DNA of 64,000 nt, taken from positions 248,001 to 312,000 of the forward strand of contig NZ_JACTGR010000006.1 of the NCBI RefSeq assembly GCF_014489075.1, in the 5' to 3' direction. Shown here one piece after another: positions 1 to 7,995 of the stretch (position 1 is its first letter; every line of letters starts with the position of its first letter). The notes under the pieces were generated by a model. The model was given only the letters and a program-made list of their open reading frames with translations. It was not told where the DNA came from and made no database searches. Source of the DNA: Sphingomonas sp. JC676. Lineage in GTDB: Bacteria; Pseudomonadota; Alphaproteobacteria; Sphingomonadales; Sphingomonadaceae. The translations under genes and the position numbers were made by a program.

Positions 1-1601
1 GAATCATAGCCGACCTGGACCTTGCGGCCGAGCTTCTGGCCCTTCGCTTTCGCCTGGCGCACCTTGTCGTTGAAGCTCGCCAGGCTGCGGACGTTGACCG
101 AGGCCATCATCCGGTAGCGGTCCTCCATCTGCTCGACCGCCCATTTGAGCGCGCGCACCGCCTTGGGTGGATCGGTGACGACGTCCGCGAGCAGATGCGG
201 GATGCCCTTGTACATGCTCAATTCGAGCATCTTGGGATCGATCATGATCATCCGGCACTGATCCGGCGTCAGCCGGTAGAGCAAGGACAGGATCATGCAG
301 TTGAGGCCCACCGACTTGCCCGAGCCGGTCGTGCCGGCGACGAGCAGATGCGGCATCGGCGCGAGATCGGCGATGATCGGTTCGCCGGCGATGTTCTTGC
401 CCAGGACGAGGGGCAGCGATGCGCCCTGATCCTCGAAGCTCTGGCTGCCGACCAGCTCGTGGAGATTGACCGGCTCGCGCGTGGCGTTGGGCAGCTCGAT
501 GCCGATCACGCTACGTCCGGGAATGGTTGCGACGCGGGCCGAGATGGCGCTCATGTTGCGGGCGATGTCGTCGGCAAGCTGGATGACTCGGCTCGCCTTG
601 ATCCCCGAAGCGGGCTCAAGCTCATACATGGTGACGACGGGGCCGGGGCGGACCTCGACGATCTGGCCCTTGACGTTGAAATCGTCGAGCACGCTTTCGA
701 GCAGCCGGGCGTTGCGCTCCAGCGCGGCCTTGTCGATCCCGGCATTCTTGTTGACCGGCGCGGCCTTGAGCAGGTCGAGCGGCGGCAGCTTGTAGCTGTC
801 CTTGAAATCGAGCGACGACTGGACCGGCGGCTTGGCCTTGGCGGGCGAGGGCGAGATCGAGCGATCGGCGATCACCGGGCCGGGGCGATTATCGGGCACC
901 ACCACCTTGCGCGGCTCGCGCGATTCGCGCGAGGGCATGCGCTCCTCGGGCTCGGGGCCGCGCAGCAGCGGCAGCTTGGCGGGCCCGGTGAGGCTCGGCA
1001 TGCGGATCACGGGTCCGCGGCTGCGCTCGGGCAGAGTGAAATCGAGGCTGCGCCACCAGAGGAAGGCACCGGCCAGCGCAAAGATCAGGCCGAGGCCGCG
1101 TCCGGCCCAGAAGGCGGCGGTCGGATCGCCGACGAAACCGATCAGCCAGTTGAACAGGCCGGCGATGCTGAGCCCGATTAGGCCGCCCCAGCCGCCGGGC
1201 AGCGAGAGCACCGCGTCACTGGAGAAGAAGGCGAGCGCGGTGGCGATCAGCACCACGCCGATCAACGCGCCGCGCAGCATCTTCACCCAATGGCCGATCG
1301 GCCGATCGAGCCACAGCCGGTGCGCGACGATCAGCCCCACCGGCGCGAGCAGAGCCACGGGCAGTCCGAGGGCGGTGAGCAGCAGATCGGCGGCCCAGGC
1401 GCCGCCGCCGCCCAGTAGGTTGCGCGCCGGACCCGCAGCGGCGGTGTTCAGCGAAGGATCCGAGGAGTGATAAGTCAGCAATGCGAAAATAAGCGCCATC
1501 GTGGCGAGGAACAGCAAGGTTCCGCCGATCAGCGCGCCGCTGCGGCGCGCACCAGCCTTCATCGTGTCGCGCCACAGCGGCGCTTGTGCCCGGGACGCCA
1601 T
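1..1601 (-). CDS. ftsK: DNA translocase FtsK, N-terminal part (cut by window edge)
   Basis: Septal DNA pump that drives chromosome dimer resolution and segregation at cell division, anchored in the inner membrane. The visible 533 residues begin MASRAQAPLW and contain about four hydrophobic segments within residues 20-190, a proline/charged linker, and the start of the RecA-like motor. Walker A (AGTTGSGKS) is at about residues 421-430 and the Walker B-like MIMIDPK at about 450. The rest of the motor and the DNA-reading gamma domain lie beyond position 1. The ATG at 1599-1601 is preceded by GGAGG at 7 bases spacing. It is divergent from ubiH, with 128 bases between them. Confidence 0.95.
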   Translation of the reverse strand, partial: MASRAQAPLWRDTMKAGARRSGALIGGTLLFLATMALIFALLTYHSSDPSLNTAAAGPARNLLGGGGAWAADLLLTALGLPVALLAPVGLIVAHRLWLDRPIGHWVKMLRGALIGVVLIATALAFFSSDAVLSLPGGWGGLIGLSIAGLFNWLIGFVGDPTAAFWAGRGLGLIFALAGAFLWWRSLDFTLPERSRGPVIRMPSLTGPAKLPLLRGPEPEERMPSRESREPRKVVVPDNRPGPVIADRSISPSPAKAKPPVQSSLDFKDSYKLPPLDLLKAAPVNKNAGIDKAALERNARLLESVLDDFNVKGQIVEVRPGPVVTMYELEPASGIKASRVIQLADDIARNMSAISARVATIPGRSVIGIELPNATREPVNLHELVGSQSFEDQGASLPLVLGKNIAGEPIIADLAPMPHLLVAGTTGSGKSVGLNCMILSLLYRLTPDQCRMIMIDPKMLELSMYKGIPHLLADVVTDPPKAVRALKWAVEQMEDRYRMMASVNVRSLASFNDKVRQAKAKGQKLGRKVQVGYD

Positions 1602-1684
1602 GGCCCAGCCTCCAGATTGTCAGGGGTGCGGCGCAACCATCGCCTTTGCCGAGTCCGGCGTCAAGATGGACCTGTTTTGTACCG

Positions 1685-1709
1685 GCTCGGCGGGCTGGCA
1701 CCGCCGAGC
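1685..1709. repeat. 9-bp perfect inverted repeat in the ftsK-ubiH intergenic region
   Basis: Arms GCTCGGCGG (1685-1693) and CCGCCGAGC (1701-1709) flank a 7-base loop. It sits between two divergent genes, 20 bases upstream of the ubiH ATG, and no T-tract follows. It could be an operator or a leader hairpin; no factor can be assigned from sequence. Confidence 0.4.
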
Positions 1710-1729
1710 GAAAGTGCTAGTGCGGACTT

Positions 1730-2947
1730 ATGGATTCAGCGGACATACTCATCCTCGGCGGCGGGCTGGTCGGCAGCGCGCTGGCGGTTGCGCTCGACGC
1801 GCATGGCCTGACCTCGATCGTGATCGATCCCGCCGATCTGGAAAAGACGCTGGCCGCGAGCTTCGATGGCCGCGCCTCGGCGATCGCCAGCGCGCCGATG
1901 CGGATGTTCGAGGCGATTGGTGTCGCGCCACGTCTGGCCGGCAAGGGCAATCCGATCGAGGGCATCCGCGTCTCGGACGGGCTGGCGCCGGGCAAGCTCG
2001 ATTTCGCGCCGGACGAGGGCGAAGGCGCGCTGGGCCATATGTTCGAGAATCGCGTGCTGCGCGCAGCGCTGCTCGAGGCGGCGCGGGCGGCGCCCGGCGT
2101 CGATCTGCGCATGCAGACGCGCGCCGTTTCCGTCGAGCGCGGCGAATTCGGCGTGACCGCGACGCTCGATTCGGGCGTGACGGTGCGTGCCCAGCTGCTG
2201 GTCGCCGCGGAGGGCCGCAATTCGCCGACGCGTGACGCCGCGGGCTTGAAGGTCGCGCGCTGGACCTACGACCATGCCGCGATGGTCGCCACGCTCGGAC
2301 ACGAGCGCAGCCACGAGAATATCGCGTTCGAGATCTTCTATCCCGAAGGGCCGTTCGCGATCCTGCCGCTGCTTGACGACGAGAATGGTCATCGCTCGGC
2401 GGTGGTCTGGACGGTCAATGCGCGCGATGCGGCGGGGATGAACAAGATCTCCGATCGCGCCTATCTGGCGGAGGCGGAGAAACGGATGGGCGGCTTCCTG
2501 GGCGAGCTCGGTCCGCTCTCGACCCGCTTCAGCCATCCGCTCGGCTTTCACCACGCCGCCTGGATCACGGCCGACCGCCTCGCTTTGGTCGGCGATGCGG
2601 CACACGGCATCCATCCGATCGCGGGCCAGGGCGTCAATGTCGGCTTCCGCGACGTCGCGACTCTGGTCGAAGTGCTCGTCGACGGAAAGCGGCTGGGCAT
2701 GGACCTGGGCGACTCCCAGTTGCTGGCGCGCTACCAGCGCTGGCGCGGGCTCGACACGTTCATGGTCGCCGCGGCCACCGACGGGCTGACCCGTTTGTTC
2801 GGTGTGCCCGGCAGGACCGCGAACGCGGTGCGGCGCTTTGGCCTGTCCGCGGTCGACAAGATGCCACCCCTGAAGCGCTGGTTCATGGGCGAGGCGCGCG
2901 GTGAGAGCGGCGATGTGCCCAAGCTGCTGCAGGGCGTGGCGGTGTGA
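1730..2947 (+). CDS. ubiH: UbiH/UbiF/Coq6-family FAD-dependent hydroxylase (ubiquinone biosynthesis)
   Basis: Flavin monooxygenase of 405 residues that probably hydroxylates the aromatic ring of a ubiquinone precursor. The N-terminal dinucleotide fold ILGGGLVGSALAVAL (residues 7-21) is followed by the family signature GRASAIASAP near residue 46. The FAD-binding GDAAHGIHPIAGQG is at about residues 288-301. Which ring position it attacks cannot be read, because alphaproteobacteria often use one hydroxylase (UbiL or UbiM) for several positions. The ATG at 1730 lacks a clear Shine-Dalgarno. The stop overlaps the start of the next gene. Confidence 0.88.
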   Translation: MDSADILILGGGLVGSALAVALDAHGLTSIVIDPADLEKTLAASFDGRASAIASAPMRMFEAIGVAPRLAGKGNPIEGIRVSDGLAPGKLDFAPDEGEGALGHMFENRVLRAALLEAARAAPGVDLRMQTRAVSVERGEFGVTATLDSGVTVRAQLLVAAEGRNSPTRDAAGLKVARWTYDHAAMVATLGHERSHENIAFEIFYPEGPFAILPLLDDENGHRSAVVWTVNARDAAGMNKISDRAYLAEAEKRMGGFLGELGPLSTRFSHPLGFHHAAWITADRLALVGDAAHGIHPIAGQGVNVGFRDVATLVEVLVDGKRLGMDLGDSQLLARYQRWRGLDTFMVAAATDGLTRLFGVPGRTANAVRRFGLSAVDKMPPLKRWFMGEARGESGDVPKLLQGVAV

Positions 2948-3246
2948 TGACGGTGCCATTGCTGATCGGCGTGGGCGCCTTCATCGTCGCTATGTGCTTC
3001 TACGAGCACAGGCTGAAGCAAGTCCTGCGCGCGCTCCATGATCGAAACGGCACTTCGCTTTCCCTACTTCAGCGCATCGGCCTCGGCTGTGCTCATATGA
3101 ATGGGTACGTCTGGAGCGGCCGACATCGGAAGCTCGGCGATCCTGTCGTCACCAAGGCAGTTTTGAACGCGAGATTGGCAATATGGCCCGTTACGCTCGC
3201 CTGGCTTGCTGTTGCGATGTGTCTTGTGCTTGCGCCGCGGCTATGA
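2947..3246 (+). CDS. small membrane protein of unknown function
   Basis: A 99-residue protein with a hydrophobic segment at each end (IGVGAFIVAMCFY at the start, VTLAWLAVAMCLVLAP at the end) and a basic middle, suggesting two membrane passes. The ATG at 2947 overlaps the ubiH stop TGA (2945-2947) by one base, so it is probably cotranscribed with ubiH. A GTG at 2944 would add one residue. No family recognised. Codon use is less GC-biased than in ubiH. Confidence 0.6.
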   Translation: MTVPLLIGVGAFIVAMCFYEHRLKQVLRALHDRNGTSLSLLQRIGLGCAHMNGYVWSGRHRKLGDPVVTKAVLNARLAIWPVTLAWLAVAMCLVLAPRL

Positions 3247-3258
3247 CGGAATGCCTTC

Positions 3259-3414
3259 TCAGCGGAAGATGAATCCGAGCGCCAGGCCTGCGACTATCGC
3301 CAGCGACAACCCGGTCGTGAAGACCAGGTCCGGCGTGCTCGGCAGCGATCGCTCGTCGGCGACCGCCTCCGATTCGCGATTCCGCTCGGAATGATGTTGC
3401 CCCATCGCGCCCAT
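3259..3414 (-). CDS. small single-pass membrane protein (51 aa)
   Basis: A reading frame of 51 codons, MGAMGQHHSE to LALGFIFR, with a charged acidic N-terminal half (RNRESEAVADERS) and one hydrophobic C-terminal helix (FTTGLSLAIVAGLALGFIF). It fills most of the space between the preceding plus-strand gene and the LonN gene. The charged-then-hydrophobic layout looks like a real tail-anchored protein, but no family was recognised and a second in-frame ATG lies three codons in. Confidence 0.5.
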   Translation of the reverse strand: MGAMGQHHSERNRESEAVADERSLPSTPDLVFTTGLSLAIVAGLALGFIFR

Positions 3415-3454
3415 GGCTAGCGCGAACCGGCGACGATCCTGTTAACGTACGCGC

Positions 3455-4063
3455 CTATTGCAGCGTGCCGCCGTCGTCGCCGTGGCGGCCGAAGAACTGC
3501 ATCAGCTGGACGATCAGTCGGGCGCGGTCGCCGAGCGAATCGGCTTCGAGCAGCGCCTGTTTCGATGCCACGTCGAACGGAGCGATCTGGGCGATGCCGT
3601 TGACCAGCGCTTCATCGTCGAGCCGCGTCACCGCTTCCCAATCGACCGCATAGCCGAGCCCGTCAGCGAACCTGCGCGATTCCATCTCGAGCGAAGCGCG
3701 CTCGCCGAGCGACAGGAACTCGTCCTCACGGCCTTCTTCCAGCTCGGCCTCGACCTGGCGGAACGGCGTCGTCACGTCGAGTTCGCGCAGGATCGTGAAG
3801 CGCGCCAGCCCCTCAAGCACGATGTCGAACCGGCCGTCGGGCAGCGCCTCCACATCGGCGATCCGGCCGACGCAACCCACGTCGAACAGCGCCGGCGGCT
3901 CGTTCGCGTCGCGCGGCTGAATCATGCCGATGCGCCGGTCGCGCGCCAGCGAATCGGTGATCATCGCGCGGTAGCGCGGCTCGAAAATGTGGAGCGGCAG
4001 CTGCATCCGCGGAAACAGCAAGGCGCCCCCCAGCGGGAATATCGAAAGCCGCGTCGGCTTCAT
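3455..4063 (-). CDS. LON N-terminal substrate-binding domain protein (peptidase S16-like, no protease domain)
   Basis: A stand-alone 202-residue LON-SB domain without AAA or protease modules. Family marks are the start LSIFPLGGALLFPRMQLPLHIFEPRYRAM and GRIADVEALPDGRFDIVLEG. Such proteins are thought to bind unfolded polypeptides. Its ATG overlaps the stop of the upstream thioredoxin/TPR gene by 4 bases (ATGA), so the two are translationally coupled. The pairing with a CnoX-like holdase points to protein quality control. Confidence 0.85.
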   Translation of the reverse strand: MKPTRLSIFPLGGALLFPRMQLPLHIFEPRYRAMITDSLARDRRIGMIQPRDANEPPALFDVGCVGRIADVEALPDGRFDIVLEGLARFTILRELDVTTPFRQVEAELEEGREDEFLSLGERASLEMESRRFADGLGYAVDWEAVTRLDDEALVNGIAQIAPFDVASKQALLEADSLGDRARLIVQLMQFFGRHGDDGGTLQ

Positions 4064-4971
4064 CCGAACAGGATCGCGGAGAGCTTGCGGCGCTGCGCCG
4101 AAACCCAGGGATCCTCGAGCCCGACAACCTCGAACAGCTTGAGAAGTCGCTGGCGTGCCGCGCCTTCATTCCAGTCGCGATCGTCCTGGACCATCGCGAG
4201 CAGGGTCGTGGCGGCGCCGTCGCGGTCTCCCGCCGCCATCTGGCCGCCGGCGAGTTCGTAGCGCGCATCCATGTCCTCGGGATTGGCGGCCGCCTGTGCG
4301 GCGAGGCCGGACAGATCGGCGACCGGCTGCGCTTCCTGGGCGAGCGTCAGCGCGGCGCGGGCGCGCTCGATCTCGGGGGCCTTGGCGGCTTCCTCGGGAA
4401 GCGCGGCGAGAGCGGCCGCCGCTTCGTCGGTACGGCCCAGTGCGACGAGCGCGCGGACGCGGCCGGCGATCACCGTGGGATGCTCGGGCGCCATTTCGGC
4501 CAGCTGCTCGAAGATCGATAGCGCGCGCTCATTGTCGCCGTCCTGCAGCACCTGTTCGCCCATCGCGATCAGCGGCTCCAGCTCGGCCTCGACCTGAGCT
4601 TCCTCGCTCTGCACCGGGAGCTGGCGGAGGATCTGGTCGAGCATGGTGCGGACCTGGGTCTCGGTACGCGCGCTGGTCAGATCGGCGACGAGCTGGCCCT
4701 GGAACATCGCATAGACGGTCGGGATCGACTTGACCTGGAATTGCGAGGCGATGAACTGGTTCTTGTCGACATCGATCTTGGCGAGCGTCACGCCCTTCGC
4801 CGCATATTCCGCGGCGACCTTTTCGAGCACCGGGCTCAGCGCCTTGCACGGCCCGCACCATTCGGCCCAGAAATCGAGGATGACGAGGCTCGTCATCGAA
4901 GGCTCGACGATGTCGCGGCGGAATGCGTCGACGGCTTCCTTCTCGGCGGGGCTCAAACCAAGCGTGGCCAA
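4060..4971 (-). CDS. cnoX: CnoX-like thioredoxin/TPR co-chaperone
   Basis: A 303-residue protein with an N-terminal thioredoxin fold carrying both cysteines (WCGPC, C39 and C42) and the cis-proline region SIPTVYAMF, followed by a TPR-rich C-terminal half (NERALSIFEQLAEMAPEHP and similar repeats). This is the YbbN/CnoX architecture: a holdase that hands oxidatively damaged clients to GroEL; the two-cysteine site suggests retained redox activity, as in Caulobacter. The chosen start is TTG at 4971 with AGGAG upstream. The frame stays open to 5133, but the extra residues are Arg/Pro-rich and unlike the family. No ATG fits the start. Confidence 0.85.
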   Translation of the reverse strand: MATLGLSPAEKEAVDAFRRDIVEPSMTSLVILDFWAEWCGPCKALSPVLEKVAAEYAAKGVTLAKIDVDKNQFIASQFQVKSIPTVYAMFQGQLVADLTSARTETQVRTMLDQILRQLPVQSEEAQVEAELEPLIAMGEQVLQDGDNERALSIFEQLAEMAPEHPTVIAGRVRALVALGRTDEAAAALAALPEEAAKAPEIERARAALTLAQEAQPVADLSGLAAQAAANPEDMDARYELAGGQMAAGDRDGAATTLLAMVQDDRDWNEGAARQRLLKLFEVVGLEDPWVSAQRRKLSAILFG

Positions 4972-5140
4972 CGGGGTGCTCCTGGGAATTGGTGGGGTTA
5001 GCCGCCTATGTGGGGGTTTGCGCCCACGGCGCCAAGCCTTTTCGGGGAGAGCGCTTAGGGGCTTGCGTTGGGTGTGACCCGCTGCTAGTGGCCGCGCCTC
5101 ACCCGCCCGGTGCGCTTCGGCGGCACGGGGCAACGCCAGA

Positions 5141-5215
<75 letters not shown>

Positions 5216-5216
5216 G

Positions 5217-5262
5217 CTTCGCTGCGCGATTTAGTGCGGCTAAATCGCGAAAATCAGCGAAG
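5217..5262. repeat. two-tier hairpin directly after the tRNA-Gly CCA end
   Basis: Inner arms CGCGATTTAG (5225-5234) and CTAAATCGCG (5240-5249) enclose a 5-base loop. Outer arms CTTCGCTG (5217-5224) and CAGCGAAG (5255-5262) extend the stem after a 5-base bulge (AAAAT). It begins 2 bases after the tRNA CCA, so it could terminate or help process the tRNA transcript. There is no T-tract, and a mobile REP-like palindrome is an alternative. Confidence 0.55.
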
Positions 5263-5319
5263 CGCGGTCGGCGTCGCATAGCGACGACCGACGGCATGGC
5301 TTCGCCGCGACCCAAACCG

Positions 5320-6042
5320 TCAGGGCATCAGCCTTTTCCGCCCCTGGGTGAGATGCCAGCGCATCGCGAGCGCGGCGCCATCGGCATCCTGGGCGCGTAT
5401 TGCCTCCACCACCATCTCGTGCTCGCGCATCATCGCGCCGATCGCCTCGGGCGGCCGCGCGCGCGATATGTCGACGCCAGCCTTGAGGATACGCAACACT
5501 TCCTCATGGAGATGCTCAAACGTCGAGACGAACGCGGTGTTCGCGGTCGCCAGCACGATCGCGCGGTGGAGCTCCCAATCCTCGTCATGCGCGGGGGCGT
5601 CGGATAGCAATGCGCGGCGCAGATCCTCCAGCGCGGCTTCGATCGCGGCGAGCTGCTCGCTCGACCGGCGCATCGCCGCAAGCCGCGCGGCCTCCGCCTC
5701 GAGCACGAAGCGGACCTCATAGGTGCCGAGCGTCGCCGACAGATCCGACCAGGGCATATGTGCACCCAGCCGTTCAGACGGGCGACGCATGACATAGGAG
5801 CCGGCGCCGCGCCGCGCCTCGGTGATGCCGTCGGCGGCGAGCCGGACCAATGCCTCGCGGATTATCGTGCGCGACATGCCGAAGGTCTCGGCGAGCCGCG
5901 ATTCGGAAGGGAGTCGATCGCCAACGCGCAGATCGTCGTCGTTGATGATCTCGACGATTCGCGAATAAGCGCGATCCGCCAGTCGGCCTTCGCCCCATCG
6001 GCGATCGACTTCCGGCATGGGGCGGCGCTCCGTCATCGCCAA
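5320..6042 (-). CDS. GntR-family (FadR/FCD subfamily) transcriptional regulator
   Basis: A 240-residue regulator. The N-terminal winged helix is typical of GntR (RLPSESRLAETFGMSRTIIREALVRLAADG, about residues 42-71). The C-terminal part is the all-helical FCD effector domain with metal or ligand histidines (ELHRAIVLATAN, MMREHEMVVEAI). These regulators usually control sugar-acid or organic-acid use, but no catabolic operon adjoins it, so its target is unknown. Later in-frame ATGs (MTERRP, MPEVDR) are possible starts. Confidence 0.88.
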   Translation of the reverse strand: MAMTERRPMPEVDRRWGEGRLADRAYSRIVEIINDDDLRVGDRLPSESRLAETFGMSRTIIREALVRLAADGITEARRGAGSYVMRRPSERLGAHMPWSDLSATLGTYEVRFVLEAEAARLAAMRRSSEQLAAIEAALEDLRRALLSDAPAHDEDWELHRAIVLATANTAFVSTFEHLHEEVLRILKAGVDISRARPPEAIGAMMREHEMVVEAIRAQDADGAALAMRWHLTQGRKRLMP

Positions 6043-6098
6043 AATGATACCGCGCAGCGACGGACAGCGCCAGTGCGCCGCGACCCGCCATCATCGCT

Positions 6099-6119
6099 TT
6101 GGTAGGACAAGTTTGCCAA
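6099..6119. promoter_or_regulatory. possible GntR operator (imperfect palindrome)
   Basis: TTGGTA (6099-6104) and TGCCAA (6114-6119) form an imperfect dyad about 57 bases upstream of the GntR gene and ahead of the divergent DUF2147 gene. The overlapping TTGGTAGGACAA resembles half-sites of FCD-type GntR repressors. Assigned by position and partial symmetry only. Confidence 0.25.
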
Positions 6120-6263
6120 GTAACCGGTTAGATCGAAGCGTTGGTGGCCAAAGAAGCAAATACTGCTGCAATCTGTCCAACCGATATGCAGGATCCATCT
6201 AACCGCGCTTCGCGCCTGGCCGGGTCCGCGGCAATATGGGCGCGACCGAATCGGGAGAGCCAA

Positions 6264-6665
6264 ATGCCGTCACGCCTAATCCCTGCCGCGATCGCCGGCT
6301 TGTTCCTGGCGCTTACCGGCCAGGCACTTCCGACGCCCAAGGTCTGGGCCAATCCCAGCAACAGCGTGCACATCCGTTCGCACCCATGCGGCGGACAGGC
6401 GATGTGCGGCACCGTCGTCTGGGCGAACGACAAGGCGAAGGCCGATGCGGCGCGCGGAGGGACGAAGAACCTGGTCGGCACGCAGCTGTTCCGCAATTTC
6501 AAGCTGATCCGTCCCGGCGTGTGGAAGGGCAAGGTGTTCGTCCCCGACATCAACAAGACCTTTTCAGGCACGGTGACGTTGGTCGGCCCCGACAAGATCG
6601 TCGGAAAGGGGTGTCTGGCGTTCGGGATCGGGTGCAAATCGCAGACCTGGACTCGAATCGAGTGA
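6264..6665 (+). CDS. DUF2147 secreted protein
   Basis: A 133-residue exported protein. A signal peptide (MPSRLIPAAIAGLFLALTGQA) precedes a DUF2147-like beta-rich domain. It shows the family pattern in which CGGQAMCGTVVW is followed by a stretch ending GCLAFGIGCKSQTW, with four cysteines that may form disulfides in the periplasm. Function is not known for the family. GGGAGAG lies upstream of the ATG at 6264. The frame stays open upstream to 6141, but that extension lacks a signal peptide at its start. Confidence 0.75.
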   Translation: MPSRLIPAAIAGLFLALTGQALPTPKVWANPSNSVHIRSHPCGGQAMCGTVVWANDKAKADAARGGTKNLVGTQLFRNFKLIRPGVWKGKVFVPDINKTFSGTVTLVGPDKIVGKGCLAFGIGCKSQTWTRIE

Positions 6666-6688
6666 CTGGCCGCGTTATGCCGCAGGGC

Positions 6689-7486
6689 ATGAGCAGCGCA
6701 CTTATTCATGTCGGCATCGGCGGCTGGACGTTCGAGCCCTGGCGCGGGACCTTCTATCCGCCGGGCCTGGCGCAGAAGAAGGAGCTGGAGTTCGCCGCGC
6801 GCGCGCTCACCGCGATCGAGATCAACGGGACCTATTATTCGACGTTCAAGCCCGCGAGCTTCGCCGGCTGGGCGGCGGCGGCGCCCGAGGGGTTCGTCTA
6901 TACGGTCAAGGGCTCGCGCTTCTGCACCAACCGCAAGGTGCTGGCAGAAGCGGGCGAATCGGTGCAGCGCTTCGTCGGCCAGGGGCTGGTCGAGCTGGGC
7001 GACAAGCTCGGGCCGCTCTTCTGGCAGTTCATGGCGACCAAGAAGTTCGACGCCGCCGATTTCCAGGCGTTCCTCGACCTGCTTCCGCGCAAGCACGAGG
7101 GCGTGGCGCTGCGTCACGCCGTGCAGGTGCGGCACGACAGTTTCCACGTGCCCGAATTCGTCGCGATGTGCCGCAAGGCGGGGGTGGCGATCGTCTATGC
7201 CGATTCGCCGCAATATCCCGCGATCGCCGATATCAGCGCGGACTTCGTCTATGCGCGGCTCGAGGCCGGCGAGGACGAGAATCCGCTGTGCTATCCCGGG
7301 GCGCATTTTCCGCGCTGGACCGAGGTGGTGAAAAGCTGGGCGGCGGGCGGGCGGCCCGAGGGCCTGCCCTATGCGAGCGACGAGGTGCCGCCAGTGACTC
7401 CGCGCGAGACCTTCGTCTTCTTCATCCATGGCGGCAAAGTCCGCGCGCCGGCCGCGGCGCAGGAGCTGATTCGGCGGCTGGCTTAG
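6689..7486 (+). CDS. DUF72 (YecE-like) domain protein
   Basis: A 265-residue TIM-barrel-like protein of the DUF72 family. Diagnostic stretches are HVGIGGWTFEPWRGTFYP at the start, EINGTYYSTFKP around residue 50 and KGSRFCTNRK. The biochemical role is unassigned. The start at 6689 places the GIGGW motif at residue 9, as in relatives; an ATG four codons earlier (6677) is equally open. Its 3' end overlaps the convergent GNAT gene by 4 bases. Confidence 0.85.
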   Translation: MSSALIHVGIGGWTFEPWRGTFYPPGLAQKKELEFAARALTAIEINGTYYSTFKPASFAGWAAAAPEGFVYTVKGSRFCTNRKVLAEAGESVQRFVGQGLVELGDKLGPLFWQFMATKKFDAADFQAFLDLLPRKHEGVALRHAVQVRHDSFHVPEFVAMCRKAGVAIVYADSPQYPAIADISADFVYARLEAGEDENPLCYPGAHFPRWTEVVKSWAAGGRPEGLPYASDEVPPVTPRETFVFFIHGGKVRAPAAAQELIRRLA

Positions 7487-7995
7487 GAGCGACGGATCTC
7501 GAACACGACCTGGGGGTGGACGCCGCTGTTATATTCGCGGCTGAGCATCTCGGTGCGGCGGACCCCGCCGATCTTGGCCATGGCTCCCTGCGATCGCAGA
7601 TTGCCTTCGCCCACCAGAAAGATCGCGCAGCCGACATAGAGATGGATGTGATCGACCATCAGCCGCTTGACCTCGCGATTATAGGCGCCGCCCCAATAGC
7701 TGCGGGCGAGGAAGGTCCAGCCGATCTCGATTTCGTCGCGTTCGGGCGCATAGCCGTAATAGCGGCTGGCACCGATAATCGCGCCCGTCGCCTTGTCGAG
7801 GATCGTCAGGCCGCCGCCCGATGCCAGTGCGTCCGCGAAATATTTGCGGAACTCGTCTTCCTGCCAGCGGTCGTTGGCCGGATGCTGTTCCCAGATCAGC
7901 GGATCGGAGGCGACCGCGTACATCGCGTCCCAGTCCTCGGGGACGGTCGGGCGCAGCACCACGAGATCGCCGGTCAGAGTCGGCTGCAGATCCAT
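7483..7995 (-). CDS. GNAT-family N-acetyltransferase (RimJ/RimL type)
   Basis: A 170-residue acetyltransferase: LVVLRPTVPEDWDAMYAVASDP (N-terminal beta-strand and helix), IIGASRYYGYAPERDEIEIGWTFLARSYWGG (acceptor and acetyl-CoA region), then NLRSQGAMAKIGG, the segment that normally follows a mutated-residue helix in RimJ-type enzymes. The substrate is not readable. It follows gcdH with a one-base TGATG overlap, so it probably shares that transcript. Confidence 0.85.
   Translation of the reverse strand: MDLQPTLTGDLVVLRPTVPEDWDAMYAVASDPLIWEQHPANDRWQEDEFRKYFADALASGGGLTILDKATGAIIGASRYYGYAPERDEIEIGWTFLARSYWGGAYNREVKRLMVDHIHLYVGCAIFLVGEGNLRSQGAMAKIGGVRRTEMLSREYNSGVHPQVVFEIRRS

Noticed and set aside
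195..1181. 328-residue plus-strand reading frame
   Set aside because: Runs antisense to ftsK with Arg/Asp/His-rich low-complexity composition; ftsK itself has clear motifs.
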